From: Ascaris suum
Lineage: Eukaryota > Nematoda > Chromadorea > Rhabditida > Ascarididae
Direction of reading: 5' to 3'
Assembly: GCA_013433145.1 (NCBI GenBank)
Contig: CM024180.1
Coordinates: 7,134,001-7,198,000, forward strand
DNA: 64,000 nt
Shown: piece by piece, positions 41,211 to 54,275 of the stretch
Layout: every line of letters starts with the position of its first letter
Numbering within the stretch: the stretch's first letter is position 1
Notes under the pieces: model-generated
Told to the model about the DNA's origin: nothing
Database searches by the model: none
What the model saw: only the letters and a program-made list of their open reading frames with translations
Program-made: the position numbers and the translations under genes

Positions 41211-41239
41211 ATTATTATTAGCAATATAAAATGAATATC

Positions 41240-43143
41240 AAAATCTATTTGATCTCGATGAAGTAAACAATAAAATTAAAAGACGTTAAAGTGTTTTGCG
41301 AGTGAATTGGTATAATTGTTGAAAAGGTAACCGGAAGTGCTAATTTATTGCACCTGTATTCATTGGTGATTAATGAAACGAATCGACTCTCTTCAAAGAA
41401 ATTTTATGACCATATAATTATGATTATCAACTCAATTAAATATTTTCAAAATGTTGCCGATTACATTTCAATTATATTTTAGTGAAGCATATATTTGTAC
41501 AATTAACCTTTACTGCTTAACTAAGTGAGAATATGCTCAATGTGAACCCGATCGGTCGAACATATTCAACCTGTCGACTTGAATTAGGCGTTCCTTAAGT
41601 GTTGTAATTTATTAGCCGAGCAAATTCGAAACATTGAACAACAATGATTACCCTCTGCTAAGAGCGAAAATGATTCAACACGAAAATATAAGAGAGAATT
41701 TGAAGGAATAATTTTGCTCCCTGCTATTTTCTCATATTTAAACATCAATATTAATTATTTCTACGTTGGCAAATATTTGGATTAGTAAGTAAATGTGTTA
41801 AATATAACACATTTTTTTGTTATATGTAATTGCAATATGTGGTATTTAACAAATAAGTCTAATAAAAATGAGATTTTTTTTTTGCAGCAACAGCAGCAAT
41901 TTTAACCATATCGCTAGTGAGTCCTATTTTTTTTCAAAGATTTTCTATAGTATAGTCAATCGACTATTCGAAATCAACGATTCGCATCGATAATGCGTTA
42001 ATATAATGCAATGAAACTATTCTCGCAATAAGATTATTGAGAAATTATAAATAGAATGAAAAAATTTTTCAGCAATTTTTTCAATATTTTCCAAAAGAGT
42101 TTAATAAAAAAAAATCATTATAGTTATGAATATATTTTTTTAAAAAAAAACATAAATTTTATTATTAGAATTTAATATAAATTTTTATTCAAACATTTTA
42201 AGAATTAATGCATTTCTACAACAAAAAAAAAGGAAATTATTTCTCTTTTTTCTTTTTTTTTTTTTTTCAAAAGGAAAGAAAGACAAACATAACATTGGCA
42301 TTAGTTTAGTTTTGAAAGCTTCATCTAGCTTAAAAACTCTTCCATCTTAGAATAGAACCAGTTTGTAAGTTTCGTTTTTTTTTTTTGCAATCAATAACGA
42401 ACAACATTGAAGATGCCAACAAAAGTGGATCGTAATTTTTTTTTTTTTCAACCATCATTGGCATTCTCGTTTAATATGGGCCGCGCCCTTTTCAGCTATC
42501 AGAAAATGCATCGAACAAAAAAAAAGAAAAAAAAAACTTTTCATCGTTTATATAAGTGTTGTTGTTTTTTTTTTTTTTAATATAACCTTAACACACACAC
42601 ACATACATAAGGCGATTTTCATAGATTTATTTTCACAGCATAAAATATTCTTATAAGGCGATAATGTATTATATAAAATTAATATAAATTCTAAAATAAT
42701 GTATTATTATTATGGGATAAGAAAATAATTTAAAAGAATTTAACAATTTCGTACATTTAATCAGGGAGTTTTTTTTTTCTTCATAGTTTCCATTTGTGGA
42801 TATAATCATCGAATTCTTTAATTTTGAAGGGAAATAGTCAAAATATTTGACAGTATCATTCTTCTACTAGTCAGGTAAGTTCGACACATCGAACAATCAA
42901 ATTTACCTTTATATGAGTGAAATCAATTATTGAGTAAAGTCTAATGATGATAATTTAAATGAGAATTCAATTATAAAATTTAGTTATGAATGAAGAATTA
43001 TACAACTAATGAATGCAATGAATTTAGACTCTCGAATTAGAAATTGGGTACCATAACAACTTTCAGCGAATGGATAATAGTTTTACAATCATTCTATCAT
43101 TGTAAGACCATCGATGAGGGATTCCACCGTTAAAATTGTCTAT

Positions 43144-43229
<86 letters not shown>

Positions 43230-46070
43230 TTTCTTTATTCAATTATTTATCTATTTATAATTAATTTATTTTCATTTATTAATTTATACAGTTCATTCAA
43301 ATTCAATTAGCCAGACGGCTATTGTTTACGAAACGTTGAAATGGCTCTAACGATGGAGTAGAAAAGAGGGAAGGGAAGGAAGAAGGGGGAGGGGAGGGGA
43401 GGAAGGAAGAAGTGGAACAGAAAAGAGGAGAGGGGTCAGGAGGGAGGGAAATTCGAATTGACTATTATGCAATTGATGAATTTATTCAGCAGCCAAATTC
43501 TAGGCTCGCTCAACACTAAATGAATGATTAAGCAACAAAACATCTTTTTCCACTCCTTGCTATCGTTTTATTGATTTCGAAAAATTTCCTCCAATGCACG
43601 AATAATTGTGCTAATTTAGCTTGCGGAAATGCTTTTTCTTGTATTCACGTTGAGGTAATCGATTGCGAATTTTATGCTTTACTCGATTTGGATACTCATA
43701 GCTATATCGACAAATTTATGGTGAATGAGGTAATCATAAATTCGTATCAAATGAATATTATTTTATCATAAAATCGTTTTTTTTTTATTGGTCCAATTTA
43801 TTACATATATTCTCGGAACTACAATAAATGAGGCAACAAAAAAAAATTTAGCTGAAATAAATTAATCACAATTATAACAAACTTAAACTAATTTTATTTT
43901 CATTTAGCCTTAGGCTATTTCAATTACTACTTTTTAAAAAATGCTAGAATTGCAGCATTCATTAATGATAAAGTATAATAAAGTTAAATTGCTGAATGAG
44001 CAATAAAAACGACGCTATCATTTTCTTGCTTTAGCGCTGTTTTTTTTTTTTAATTCAAAAACGACGATTATATTCATAAAAATATTCGTATTTCTCCTAA
44101 CCTTTAATACAGAAGAAATGAAACAGGAAAACAAAATTCCATAAGTACAATATACATCGAAAATAATCTATTATATCAATCAACAATTACACTAATGTAA
44201 TCATTTGAAATCGAGCTATATACATATTCAAATATGCGGAAATTTTTATGCATTTTTAATCGATTGGATTTCCATTTTATTCCCATTTGACTTTTATTTT
44301 ACGCCGACGAGATTTTTATTCTATGCCGTTGAGGCTTTCATTTAATACCACTTGGCTGCAAAAAAATTTAACCGATGCAAAAAAAAAGAAAAAAATTCAA
44401 ATGAATCGTTTGAATTAATTAAATATTTTCGAAAATGTTGCACTTTTTATCTCTATTCATTTCTAAATGTTGTTTTAATTCGAAGAAAAAAAAAACAATG
44501 TTATTTAAATATTTCAAAAAAAAAAATTTTTTTTTGAGAAACAAAAATTTCAAATTTCAAAAGCAAACAAGCAAAAAAAAGAGTGAATTTTGAAGTGATG
44601 AATAAAAAGTTGAAAATTTTTATCAAAATATTTCAAAAGAGTGAATTTTTTTTTCTTCAAACGATTGCCCTTAATTCAATTCTATAAAACACGTTCTATT
44701 TATTTCGTTTTTCAAAAAAAAAAAAAAATAAAAAATAAAAAATAAAAGTGCAATAAATGTGAGAAAAAAAAAAGCGCTCATTTAGTAGCGATAATAATCA
44801 AATGTTTACTGTTGTAGAATTTATCAATGTGAATTATGGACGTTTGTTATCAAATGTTGATAACTGTTGTTGTTCGAAAATAAATTTACCTTTTGTTTTA
44901 AATTTTGTTGAGAATTCATACAATCACATCTATAATAAATCAAACACATCATGAATGCCAATATCTTTTTTGAAGAAAGAAAGAAAAAAGTGCTAATATT
45001 CGATAAGAAATAACGGAATTCAAATGGTACAATAATGAAATGGAATGGAATTGAATTGAATTGAATGAAATATCTTTGTAGCAATTATTGAATACAATAG
45101 AATTTATATGCTTATCACTCATACATTTATATTGATCGTTTACCTATAAATAACTTGATATCATTTAGTATTTACTTCAAAAATTGTTGTTAGAATTTAA
45201 GGAAGAAAGAAAATCATTCCTTTAAATTTGATGAGTTTAAATATTCTGATGTAATAATAATTTTCTTTAAAATACCCTCTCTTGAATAAATTATTGCTTT
45301 CACTTTTGATAGAGTATCTGATCGTCCAAACAAAATGAATATAGGATTAATGAGACGATTATAGATCTTAGTAAAAGTATTTAATGTGCTTTATATATTC
45401 ATCGACTATATTAGCCGTTTTCACAATATTATACAATTAAGAGATGATCGGAAATATTGGAATTGAAGTGATGAAATAGACAAGAGAAAGAAATGGCAAT
45501 GATCTGCTAGTGAAAAATCACATATTTTTCTACCGATATAGAAACATATCGATGGTGAATTAGTTTCTTCATCGAATGTATAACAAATATCAACAGTCTA
45601 AAAAAATAATAATAATATGGAAAGCTATATATTTTAAATTACAGAGAAATTTAATTTATAATTCCGCAATCGTTTGAAATTCGATTCTCGTAGATTCCAA
45701 TATTTTAGACCATTTCGTAGGGAGGATAAATTCAGATGGTCGTTGGAATCTAAGAGATGATTCGAACGATCGAATTCAAGAAAGGAAAGGCAAATTCAAG
45801 AATAAAATTGAATTCGCCGGAGAACTCATATGAAAAGACCTCTTTAAAAATGTTGTACTTGAGATAATAACGAATTTAAGTGGAAAGGATTTGTGCTGAG
45901 TGCTACTTTCAAGCAGCCAAAGATAAAAATTCAGTGAGATTTTTATAGTGGATTTGAAGTGAGTTCAATAGTTTGCAATAATATTCGCATGAAGAAAAGC
46001 CGTATAAGCAAAATTCCAAATTCAGCAATAAATTGCCAGCCATTAAATTTTGAGATTGACAAACAGATAA
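41240..46070. other. A/T-rich, no supported gene
   Basis: Contains a long (TTTA)n tract at 43140-43232, a purine tract (AGGGA/GGAAG type) at 43370-43450, a short (CA)n at 42590-42605 and many A/T runs. A splice-like patch TTTTTTTTTGCAG/...GTGAGT at about 41887-41925 (+) would give a 38-nt exon but has no partner. Confidence 0.5.
43370..43450. repeat. Polypurine tract with G runs
   Basis: About 80 bp almost without pyrimidines on the plus strand, with several GGGG and GGG runs. It could form triplex or G-quadruplex structures. Not coding. Confidence 0.85.
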
Positions 46071-46250
46071 CTAGATTTTTTTGAGCAAATGAATGCCAAT
46101 ATTGGCGTTGATCGGATGGCGTCGACGACATTGGTGGATGATGGTTGAACGAATGTCTGCGTAGTTGCTCCCTGTAGTCTCTTTAGACAAAAAATCGTAA
46201 TGATTTGATGGTTGAATTGCATCGAGGCGGTTCCAGTTTCCATCACTCAT
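46071..46250 (-). CDS. 59-codon ATG ORF with coding character, unknown
   Basis: Read from ATG at 46250: MSDGNWNRLDAIQPSNHYDF then LSKETTGSNYADIRSTIIHQ and CRRRHPINAN, ending in TAG at 46071-46073. Base and residue composition differ sharply from the A/T-rich flanks. Just upstream on the same strand, in another frame, is a second protein-like piece, RFERTLLDFAKKFGRRQKEI, ending in TGA about 10 nt from this ATG. The pair may be one gene remnant split by a frameshift, or two exons. No family recognised and no clear acceptor. Confidence 0.3.
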   Translation of the reverse strand: MSDGNWNRLDAIQPSNHYDFLSKETTGSNYADIRSTIIHQCRRRHPINANIGIHLLKKI

Positions 46251-47374
46251 AGGTCATAGCAATTTCTTTCTGACGTCGGCCGAACTTCTTTGCAAAATCC
46301 AACAAAGTCCTCTCGAATCGGAACAAACATAATTCCCACATTAGTTTTATAAGTGCATTATGAAGCAAAAAAAAAAAAAACGCGTGCCATGAATTTTTGG
46401 GAGAAAGAGGAAGAGAGAGAGAGAGAGAGGAAAACAGACATTTCCAAGCATTTGGTTTGATCCTGAAAAGTGGAATGAAGGTCAAAACGTACGATGAAAT
46501 GCTAATATCCAAGGAAATCAGCTTATCAACAAAAAGCCATCAACAATATCAAATAATCCTTAAATTATATGTCATTTCTATTGCAACTTATTACACACTG
46601 TAGATATGATGTTTGCAACTAAAAAAAAAAGATCCAAGCTTAAGAATTGAAAATCGCCTTCAAAAGAAGATAATAGAAACGCTTTATAATTCATCTATTT
46701 ATCTGCCTTTATTATAATTTTCGAATATTAGAGTTATCATATTTCAATTAATCTGATCTCTTCTATAAACTTTGTTTTTAATGAAAGATTCGTTTTTAGT
46801 TGCAGTTGGATCAGTACACAGACGATTTTAATCGAGGTAAACAAAATAAATGCAATTTTTTTTTGGTACTTTGAGATGTCTATAATTGCTTTCATAATAG
46901 ATTGACCAACGTTACAAGTGGTGGTGTAGAACATTGACTAAGATTTATTTTATACCTGTCAAATTTGGTAATTTTACCTTCACGGATACCTGGAATGAAG
47001 ATATATAGATATATGTATATAAATTTATTTATTTATTTATTTACTTATTTACCCATTTATTTATTTATGTATTTGTTTATTTATTTATATTTATATATTT
47101 ATATAGCTGCAAGAAAATAAATAAAGATAAATATGGATGCATAAAAATACAAAAAAGGTTGCATTACATTAGTTGATAAGTTAGGTAAACAATGCGAACC
47201 GTTACAAGTAAAGAATCAAGAAGAAACTGCAGCAACTTTTAACTCGTAATACTAAAGGCCATTGATTCATCACAGCATTATTTTTTGAAATGAATAAAAA
47301 TTGGTGAATGAGACTTTCAAAAAAAAAAAAAAAAAAACATGACAAGAGTCTCTAAAATTCATTTCTAATAATTT

Positions 47375-47590
47375 CTAAACTTCATATAGGAAAGTATAAA
47401 AAATTTCAAACTTATGGCTTACTATATTTTCACTAATTTTTTGTCCCCGTTCAGATTGCATCAGGTATACATCATTTCCGGTGATATGTGACAAATACCT
47501 CTCTGAGGTTAGTTCGTCGACATTTTGTTCATCCTTATAGAAGAGCGCTCCTTCTTTGACCACTCGGATAAACGTCCTTCTCACCTCATC
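47375..47590 (-). CDS. Uncharacterised coding-like patch
   Basis: An open minus frame encodes RRTFIRVVKEGALFYKDEQN, then VDELTSERYLSHITGNDVYL and MQSERGQKISENI, with balanced charge and raised G+C; the last 15 codons are A/T-driven. No ATG with good context is present (the frame opens upstream after a stop), so it would be an internal exon or a remnant. It lies on the same strand as the patch at 46.1-46.4 kb and could derive from the same gene. Function unknown. Confidence 0.25.
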   Translation of the reverse strand, partial: DEVRRTFIRVVKEGALFYKDEQNVDELTSERYLSHITGNDVYLMQSERGQKISENIVSHKFEIFYTFLYEV

Positions 47591-50500
47591 TCATCTTTTA
47601 AATCTCATCGCTCTACAGCATAAAACTACTCATCATATTCCACCTCTGAAGCGGAAATTAATCTGGCATATTTCGAACAATCCAAACATTTGTTTATAAC
47701 GAAAATTTCACTCCTGTTATTTCAACTAAGCGATCCTTTCAAATTCCATACAGCGAATTAGTTTTTTTTTTCGCTCATCGATCGATTCGAGTAATAGTAA
47801 GTTTTCAACTGTTGATCAATTATTGATTATTTATCTATGATCAAGAGGTAGTAGTAAAGAATAGAGATGAAGTCTTTCAGGATACCATCACATACGTAAA
47901 ATGATCCGCTTCAAATTTATTTTCTTTTTTTTTTTTTGCAAAGTTGCATTACGTTCGTTTCTATTCCCACCGCTCCCTCCACCCCTCTCAATCCAACCAT
48001 TCTTTAAATTTAAATGAATTTAGCGAATCAAATTGATGAGTTCAATTCATTAAATTTCCATATTTTTCCCTTGTCATGTGATTAGGGCCGGCAACTTATC
48101 GGGTTTTCAGAAACGTTTAGAGAAATACGATCCGGTTGCGATAATCCGGCTGCGATATCGACGATTCGCATATTCGTTTGTGCATTCGAGCATGTCTTCA
48201 TTCCTAATGATCTCTTTTTTCTTTTCTTAGATTTTAAACGCATGATTGCATGCCTTACTTATGGCTAAAGATATTCTCCTTGTTTTTTTTTTTTTTTGAA
48301 TATTTGTTTTTTAATGCATTTTTTTTAAATGTGAAATAAAAAAGTTTTTATTGTTTTTACTATACAAAGATATTCATCATTGAAGAAATTTCATTGAAAA
48401 ATATTATGAATCGATCAAAAAATATGTAAAAATAAGAGAATTTCCGACATTCAATTCAACAATTCAAATGGTATTTGCAAATTATCGAAATGGATTACTA
48501 ATCCAATAATTAATTCAACGTTTATGGGATTAAATTTGGCTCTAAAAATAGAGTATAGGCTTGAATTATCAAAAACAACTTAGCTAAATGAATTTTTATT
48601 CTTCTATATTATTAAGTAAAGAAACGAATATGAATGATGGAAATATGCGTATTTTTGTAAAAATGTTATGAAAATAAAAATTATTTTAATTTTTGAAACG
48701 AAAATTTTCCATTATAATCATAGAATTTATTCCAAAATGCGGGGAAAAAAAAAGATCTCGAGAATCTCTTTCTTGCTCATCTCCAACCCCTCTCCCTCTT
48801 CTCTAAAATAGAATAAACTTGTTTTATCCTTAGGAAATGTGTTATATCCACCTCTCCAATAAACCTGATTTCTTTGAAATTTACTAATTAACAATTTCCA
48901 TTAAGCATCGCTTTTATTATTCAAATAAATTGATGAGGAATTAGGATAATTTTGATCATTTAGCCGACTGTTCTAGCAATAAAAGCCATTAAAAAGCAAT
49001 TGTTGATACGTAAATGAGATGTATATACTACAGACTATATAAAAGGAATATGCTGGGAGTATATGAATGGTAAAGGTATGATTGCTTATATGCTATAGTT
49101 AAGATGTATAGGAAACTAGAATACCACGTATTGCTTAGACGAACAGCTATGATGTCATATATTGCAGAAATGAACAACTCGGATGATAGTATTGCATAGA
49201 ATAAAGGAAAGCTACTTACACGTTTCGAAATTGGGAATCATGAGAGTGATCCATGCTCACGTTAGGATCGAAAAAAAAATCATAGTGGTCCAAAGTCGCG
49301 TACTTAACACTTCAACTTCTTGAACACAAAATGTTTGTAGTCGTTCTTGGAGGAGAAAAAAAAATAACACAAGAAATAGCTCTAAGTATAGATTTCTAAA
49401 GGTGATTATAGCATATAGTTGTGTTATAATATTTAGTATTATACCATGCAGAAATAAATTGATGCTAGAAATTCTATTATAAACACTCATTATTGCGTTG
49501 AAATATATTCGCAAAAAAAAAGACCACTTAAAAAGTGATTAATTTAAATATAAATCATTATAACATACAATGCATAAAAACGATGAAATAAATTGATTTA
49601 TATTTGTATTATTTGTATTGATGCATATATTTGTATAGTAATAGTTGTATTGATGCATATTTATAGTTGTATTATAGATGCATTGATGCAATTATGCATT
49701 TGTATAATAATGCATAAAATATATTTGTAAGAAATAGTTGTATTATATTTGTATAATTGTATTATTTGTATAGTTGTATTGATGTGTTAATCTTACATAC
49801 GAATGAAATACGATCACTGTATAGATTATCGTTATGATTGAGGGATAATATATGAAGAGGAAACTTATTCAACGAAATGCACTCATCGAAACGAATAGAA
49901 ATAAATTTATGGTGAATATTTGCAGATATTGGAACAATTATCGGAAAGCATGATATTTCCGGTGTATGAATCGAGATGGTCCATTCATATTTGATCGATC
50001 AATTAGCGCTACCTTCATGAGATACACCTGAGGATTCGCTCGCCACGATGACAGCAATCATCTGAAGCGATCATGTATGTCGGATTTATAATATTATACA
50101 CTCTGGAAAAAGAATAAACGGAAAACGCTTTAAGAGAAGCGGAAACGAGATGAGCCTTATGAAATTCAATCCATCGATTACGAAAACGCCCCCTGATGGT
50201 CGATTTTTCTGCAAAATCGGCCGGTTGCATCTGTATGGTCGATTCATGTAATATTTTAGTGCTAAGAACTCGTTTTATAGCAGCTTGCAGATGGCCTCAT
50301 AAATTTTTGCAATATTTAAATGAAGATAAACTGTTGCAAATGCAGTTGATCGACTATGAAGGAATTATGGATAGACGATCCATGGTGGCGAATATTCTAC
50401 CTGTGGTGAAGGTTTACCTGTGATGAAAGTTTATCTGTGGTGAAGGTTTACATGTGGTGATGATTCTACCTGTGGTGAAGATCATAACTTTTCATCGCTA

Positions 50501-50856
50501 CCTGGTTGAAATGATCATTTGGGCATGTAAAACACGTGTAAATTCACAGGTGAACACATACAAACATTGCGCCGCCATAATGCATTTCGTCAAAAATTCG
50601 GAAGAGGGAAAGAGAGAGCGGAGAAAATGCAGCGAATGTAGATGAATACTGCAAATAGTGTACGAGCAATTTGTTGGAATTAGCGGAAGTGAGGAGCGAT
50701 GCAGTGAAGAGGAACTAGATCCACTTTGCAAATAATTCATTTGTAGAATACTCCTCTGAGGTCGACGGTAATTGCCATTAGAGAAAAGAATTTTCACCAT
50801 CATCGGCACAAAGTTCGCTCGTTATTCCATTTGAGGAATAAGAAAAAGAAAGCTCA

Positions 50857-51027
<171 letters not shown>

Positions 51028-52681
51028 TTTGATGTATATGAGCCGAACGGTTTTAAAGGTCCATGAAAAAATTTTCTGCTGAGCGTTGAAACGTTCTATT
51101 CGCGCACATTAATTTTTAATTCGATTGACTTCTATCTTATATTATATGATCTCATTTTATCACGCTGTCGTGTTTGATGAGTGATATAATTGCTGCAAAA
51201 AATTTATTGTTTTTTTTTTGAAATTTAGATGAGTGATAATTTTTGAAATTTTTTAAAAAATTTGAAATTGAAGATTTTTTTTCAATTGCCTTTCTTCCAA
51301 TATAATTAGATTTTTTTTTCGAATAATATAAAATTATCCATTTGAAAATATGAAATTTTGAATTCTTGCCAAATTTCAATGAAAATGATCAATGAAAAAA
51401 TTATTGACAAAGAGAGAGAGATTTGACAGATCAAATTTTTAATAAATCCATCATATATTTCTAAGCGGAAATAATTTTCAATTTATTTTAAAAGTTGAGA
51501 TATTCTTCCGAGAAATCAATCATTCCTTTCAATGAGTATCATATCATTTTATTTTTAAATAGCGTTAAAAGCTCAGAACTATGGCAAGTTCAATCAACGC
51601 CACTATAATCGTTTGCATCACTTAAATACTCAACGATAAAACAATAGAACAAAAAGAAGGCAACAACCATTAGCGCTCTAGAAGGCTGCACAAAAGACTC
51701 CACTTCTTAAGGAGTCTTGACGATGGGTGTCCATTACGAAGGGGGTGGGGGGGGGGGGGGGGAGGCTAAGGTGGGTGCATGTACATGAAATATGTCAATC
51801 ATATATGTTATATCTGCGACTCATTTTACATCTTTTTCTGTCATAATTTTCACTTCCAGAAAAATTTTTCAACGGATAATCACACATCTCGAACATATGG
51901 GAGATTTTTTTATTCCATGGGATCCATAGACGCTTCGAATTACATATCGAATAAAATCATCGTCCTTTAAAAAGACGGCCATTGCCAGGATATTAGGACT
52001 ACGAGGTTTCAACTCTCGAATCAGAAAGTAATTGACCTCTCCTCTTCACCTCCTTCTCTCTACCCCTCACCCTCCTCCCCCCCCCCCTTCCTTCCTGCTT
52101 TGTTGTTTCTACACTATTCCGCTTTTCTACCGGTTCCCTTGTGAAACCGCTCTTTTATTGTCGCTTACCGCAATTTTTATGCGCAATTTTGTAGTGCTCT
52201 TCTTCATTGCAGTATTCCGTTCTTGTGAATATCTACTTCTCAAATATTTTATTACCTATATAATTTGATTTTATCTATGCGTTAATTTTTTTCCTATATC
52301 TTCTTTCAATTCTTTTCTATCATTATATCTGATAGGTGGCGTATTTGTCTTTACCTCTTATCTCATATATTTTATACGTTTATATTTTTTTAAGTGTTTG
52401 CCAATAAATTTATTTCATACCTTTGTTACTTTTTGGATTTTAATAACAACTATCCGAATGATGAGATAAAAAGTACAGAAATTAGCACAAAAAGATGGAT
52501 CGAAATCGTCGTCGACTTGAAATCCGATCGGGGCACTTCTATAGCAATTTCTCGAAAGCAAACAACGTCATTAACCGTTAAACAGCGTAGATTATTCGAA
52601 TTATTCGAATATTATTCGAATTATTATGCATAAGAAACAATCCATATATATTACTTTATTGTAGACAATGATTGAAAATTC

Positions 52682-52687
52682 TTTATT
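52682..52687 (-). terminator. Poly(A) signal of the minus-strand gene
   Basis: AATAAA on the minus strand, 16 nt after a TGA (52704-52706) and about 40 nt after an alternative TAG (52727-52729). The spacing fits a short nematode 3' UTR. Confidence 0.5.
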
Positions 52688-52703
52688 TATCCAATGATCA
52701 CTT

Positions 52704-53186
52704 TCAACGCCAACGCTCAGAATCATCTAAGCGATGCTGGCTATCGGGTCTTGTTCGAGAATGCCGAATTCGGCGGTTACGCAAACTTTTGAAGTATCGA
52801 CTATCATTTGATAGGTAATAAAGGTGAACGCATTTGACGCTAATTGTAAAGTATATCATGATTTGTTTGAGTATTGCCAACTGCGTTATGCTTAGATTTT
52901 CTGTGTGTCGCATTTGCTATTTACTTTCCTCTAGCCTAATTAGGCATCTAAACGAAACTTCACTACAACTATGAGCCTTTTTGGCAAAGAAGAAAGCATA
53001 TTGTTGTGTTGTGGTCTATTGAAATGGACAGGTAGCAAAATATTTCTGATCAAGTAGTGATATAAAATGCTCGTAATTGTCACTCTTCGACACAGAATTT
53101 CGCCAGCTGACTGGCTCTTTGGGAAGCCTAGTGGAGGGCGTTTTTTTAATGCTTTCTTTGAATGATGGCGCATCTGACGGGCTGAA
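52704..53186 (-). CDS. Two candidate 3' exons of an unidentified gene
   Basis: The exon starting at 53186 (acceptor CTTTTAATAG, phase 0) encodes FSPSDAPSFKESIKKTPSTR, then LPKEPVSWRNSVSKSDNYEH and FISLLDQKYFAT. It either stops at TAG 53016-53018 or is spliced at T/GTCC (53030), a weak donor. The last exon begins after TTTACAATTAG at 52839 and has two usable frames. One ends at 52727 with VCVTAEFGILEQDPIASIA and matches the phase of the upstream exon. The other ends at 52704 with an arginine-rich tail, NRRIRHSRTRPDSQHR then LDDSERWR. Upstream exons should lie to the right, divergent from U2AF35, but I could not find them. No domain recognised. Confidence 0.35.
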
Positions 53187-53870
53187 CTATTAAAAGCATA
53201 TGTCATGCCAACTGTCTGGCGCACCCCCTCCCCCACCCCCCCAACCCTCCCCCTCCTGCTAATTACACCAAATTTAAAAATTGTGTTAGATGCTGTCGCG
53301 AGATCTTCAATGGTTTGAAGTTAAACGCCTTTGCATTCCTCGGAAATTGTTACACGTAAAACTAGATCAAACTAAACTCGCTCAATGCGGGAGTTGGAGA
53401 CTGTAGTTGAAATAGAAACCCTCCTGAGCGCGAGCACTTCTTTCCACTACGCTAGAAAAAAATGAGCACCACCATGACCGCTTCACTTGAATGGGTAAGA
53501 TGTTTTGTGGAACCTCCTTCAAAGACCTCGAGAGGAAACAATTCCCGGATGTTTAAAGGAATTAAGTTTGGGAACAGGAAAATAATGAAGTAGAGTAAGA
53601 GGCAGGTGGGGTTTAAGTAAATCCAGAATTTGTGTGGCATTTGAATATTACACCATATATGGGACTTACAATAAACCATGAAAATAGACCGCCAGGCATG
53701 CCGCAGCCGGTGTGAAATGTTTTGCCTCGTTCCCTCACAACGCCCTTTGCACGGATACCAATCTATGGTTTGAATTAATTTCGCTCCTGACCATGACTGG
53801 AGACTGGACTGGATTTAGTCCATGACAGTGTGCATGCCGTGGGGCCCCTTCCAGTATAGAGCGGGTAAAA

Positions 53871-53952
53871 AGTGGTCGCGTGGCCAAATGTTGATGCCGC
53901 ATTTAACCCATCTATATTTGTAGTGGGTTAAACTCTATCCCGATATCACGGG
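53871..53952 (+). repeat. tRNA-like, SINE-like element
   Basis: An A-box-like segment (CGCGTGGCCAAATGTTGATG) is followed 34 nt later by a B-box-like segment (GTGGGTTAAACTCTATCC). The order and spacing resemble a type II tRNA with a variable arm, but the acceptor and T stems do not pair cleanly. It shares CCAAATG and GGGTT..CTATC with the patch at 11225-11300 (-), so the two may be old copies of one family. Confidence 0.3.
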
Positions 53953-54132
53953 TAAATTTAACTCCAGATGTACCGACTTGGAGTTGATGGTTGTCGGTTG
54001 AATACTTTGAGATCCTCAAGCTTTTCTCGCTTTGCTTATAGTGAGACTTACTTTTACGTGCATTACTCATTTTTGCTGTAGGTCATCACTGATTCACTCG
54101 GCCATTCTCTGACGTGCTCTTTTCTTCAAAAA

Positions 54133-54275
54133 GGGGAGGGGGGGTTGTCTTTCCGTCTGGAGGGGAGGTTAGGGATGGGGTTGTCTTTCATTCCGAGAGG
54201 GGAGGGTAGAGCCATCTTTCCTTCCGGAGGGAGGTAGGGTTGTCTTTCCTTGTGAACCAGGGTTAGGGGGAGGGA
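54133..54275 (+). repeat. G-rich tandem repeat, about 45-bp unit
   Basis: Three to four degenerate copies of GGGTTGTCTTTCCTTCCGGA followed by GGGAGG. Each copy carries two or more G3-G7 runs on the plus strand, giving strong G-quadruplex potential about 1.5 kb upstream of U2AF35. Confidence 0.8.

Noticed and set aside
48100..48260. Open plus frame after TTTTCAG (ETFREIRSGCDNPAAIST)
   Set aside because: Looks mildly coding, but two frames are equally open, no donor follows and no partner exon is seen.
51961..52025. tRNA-like sequence with a T-arm-like hairpin (CGAGGTTTCAACTCTCG)
   Set aside because: Only about 50 nt separate the possible A and B boxes, and no acceptor stem forms; not a tRNA gene.
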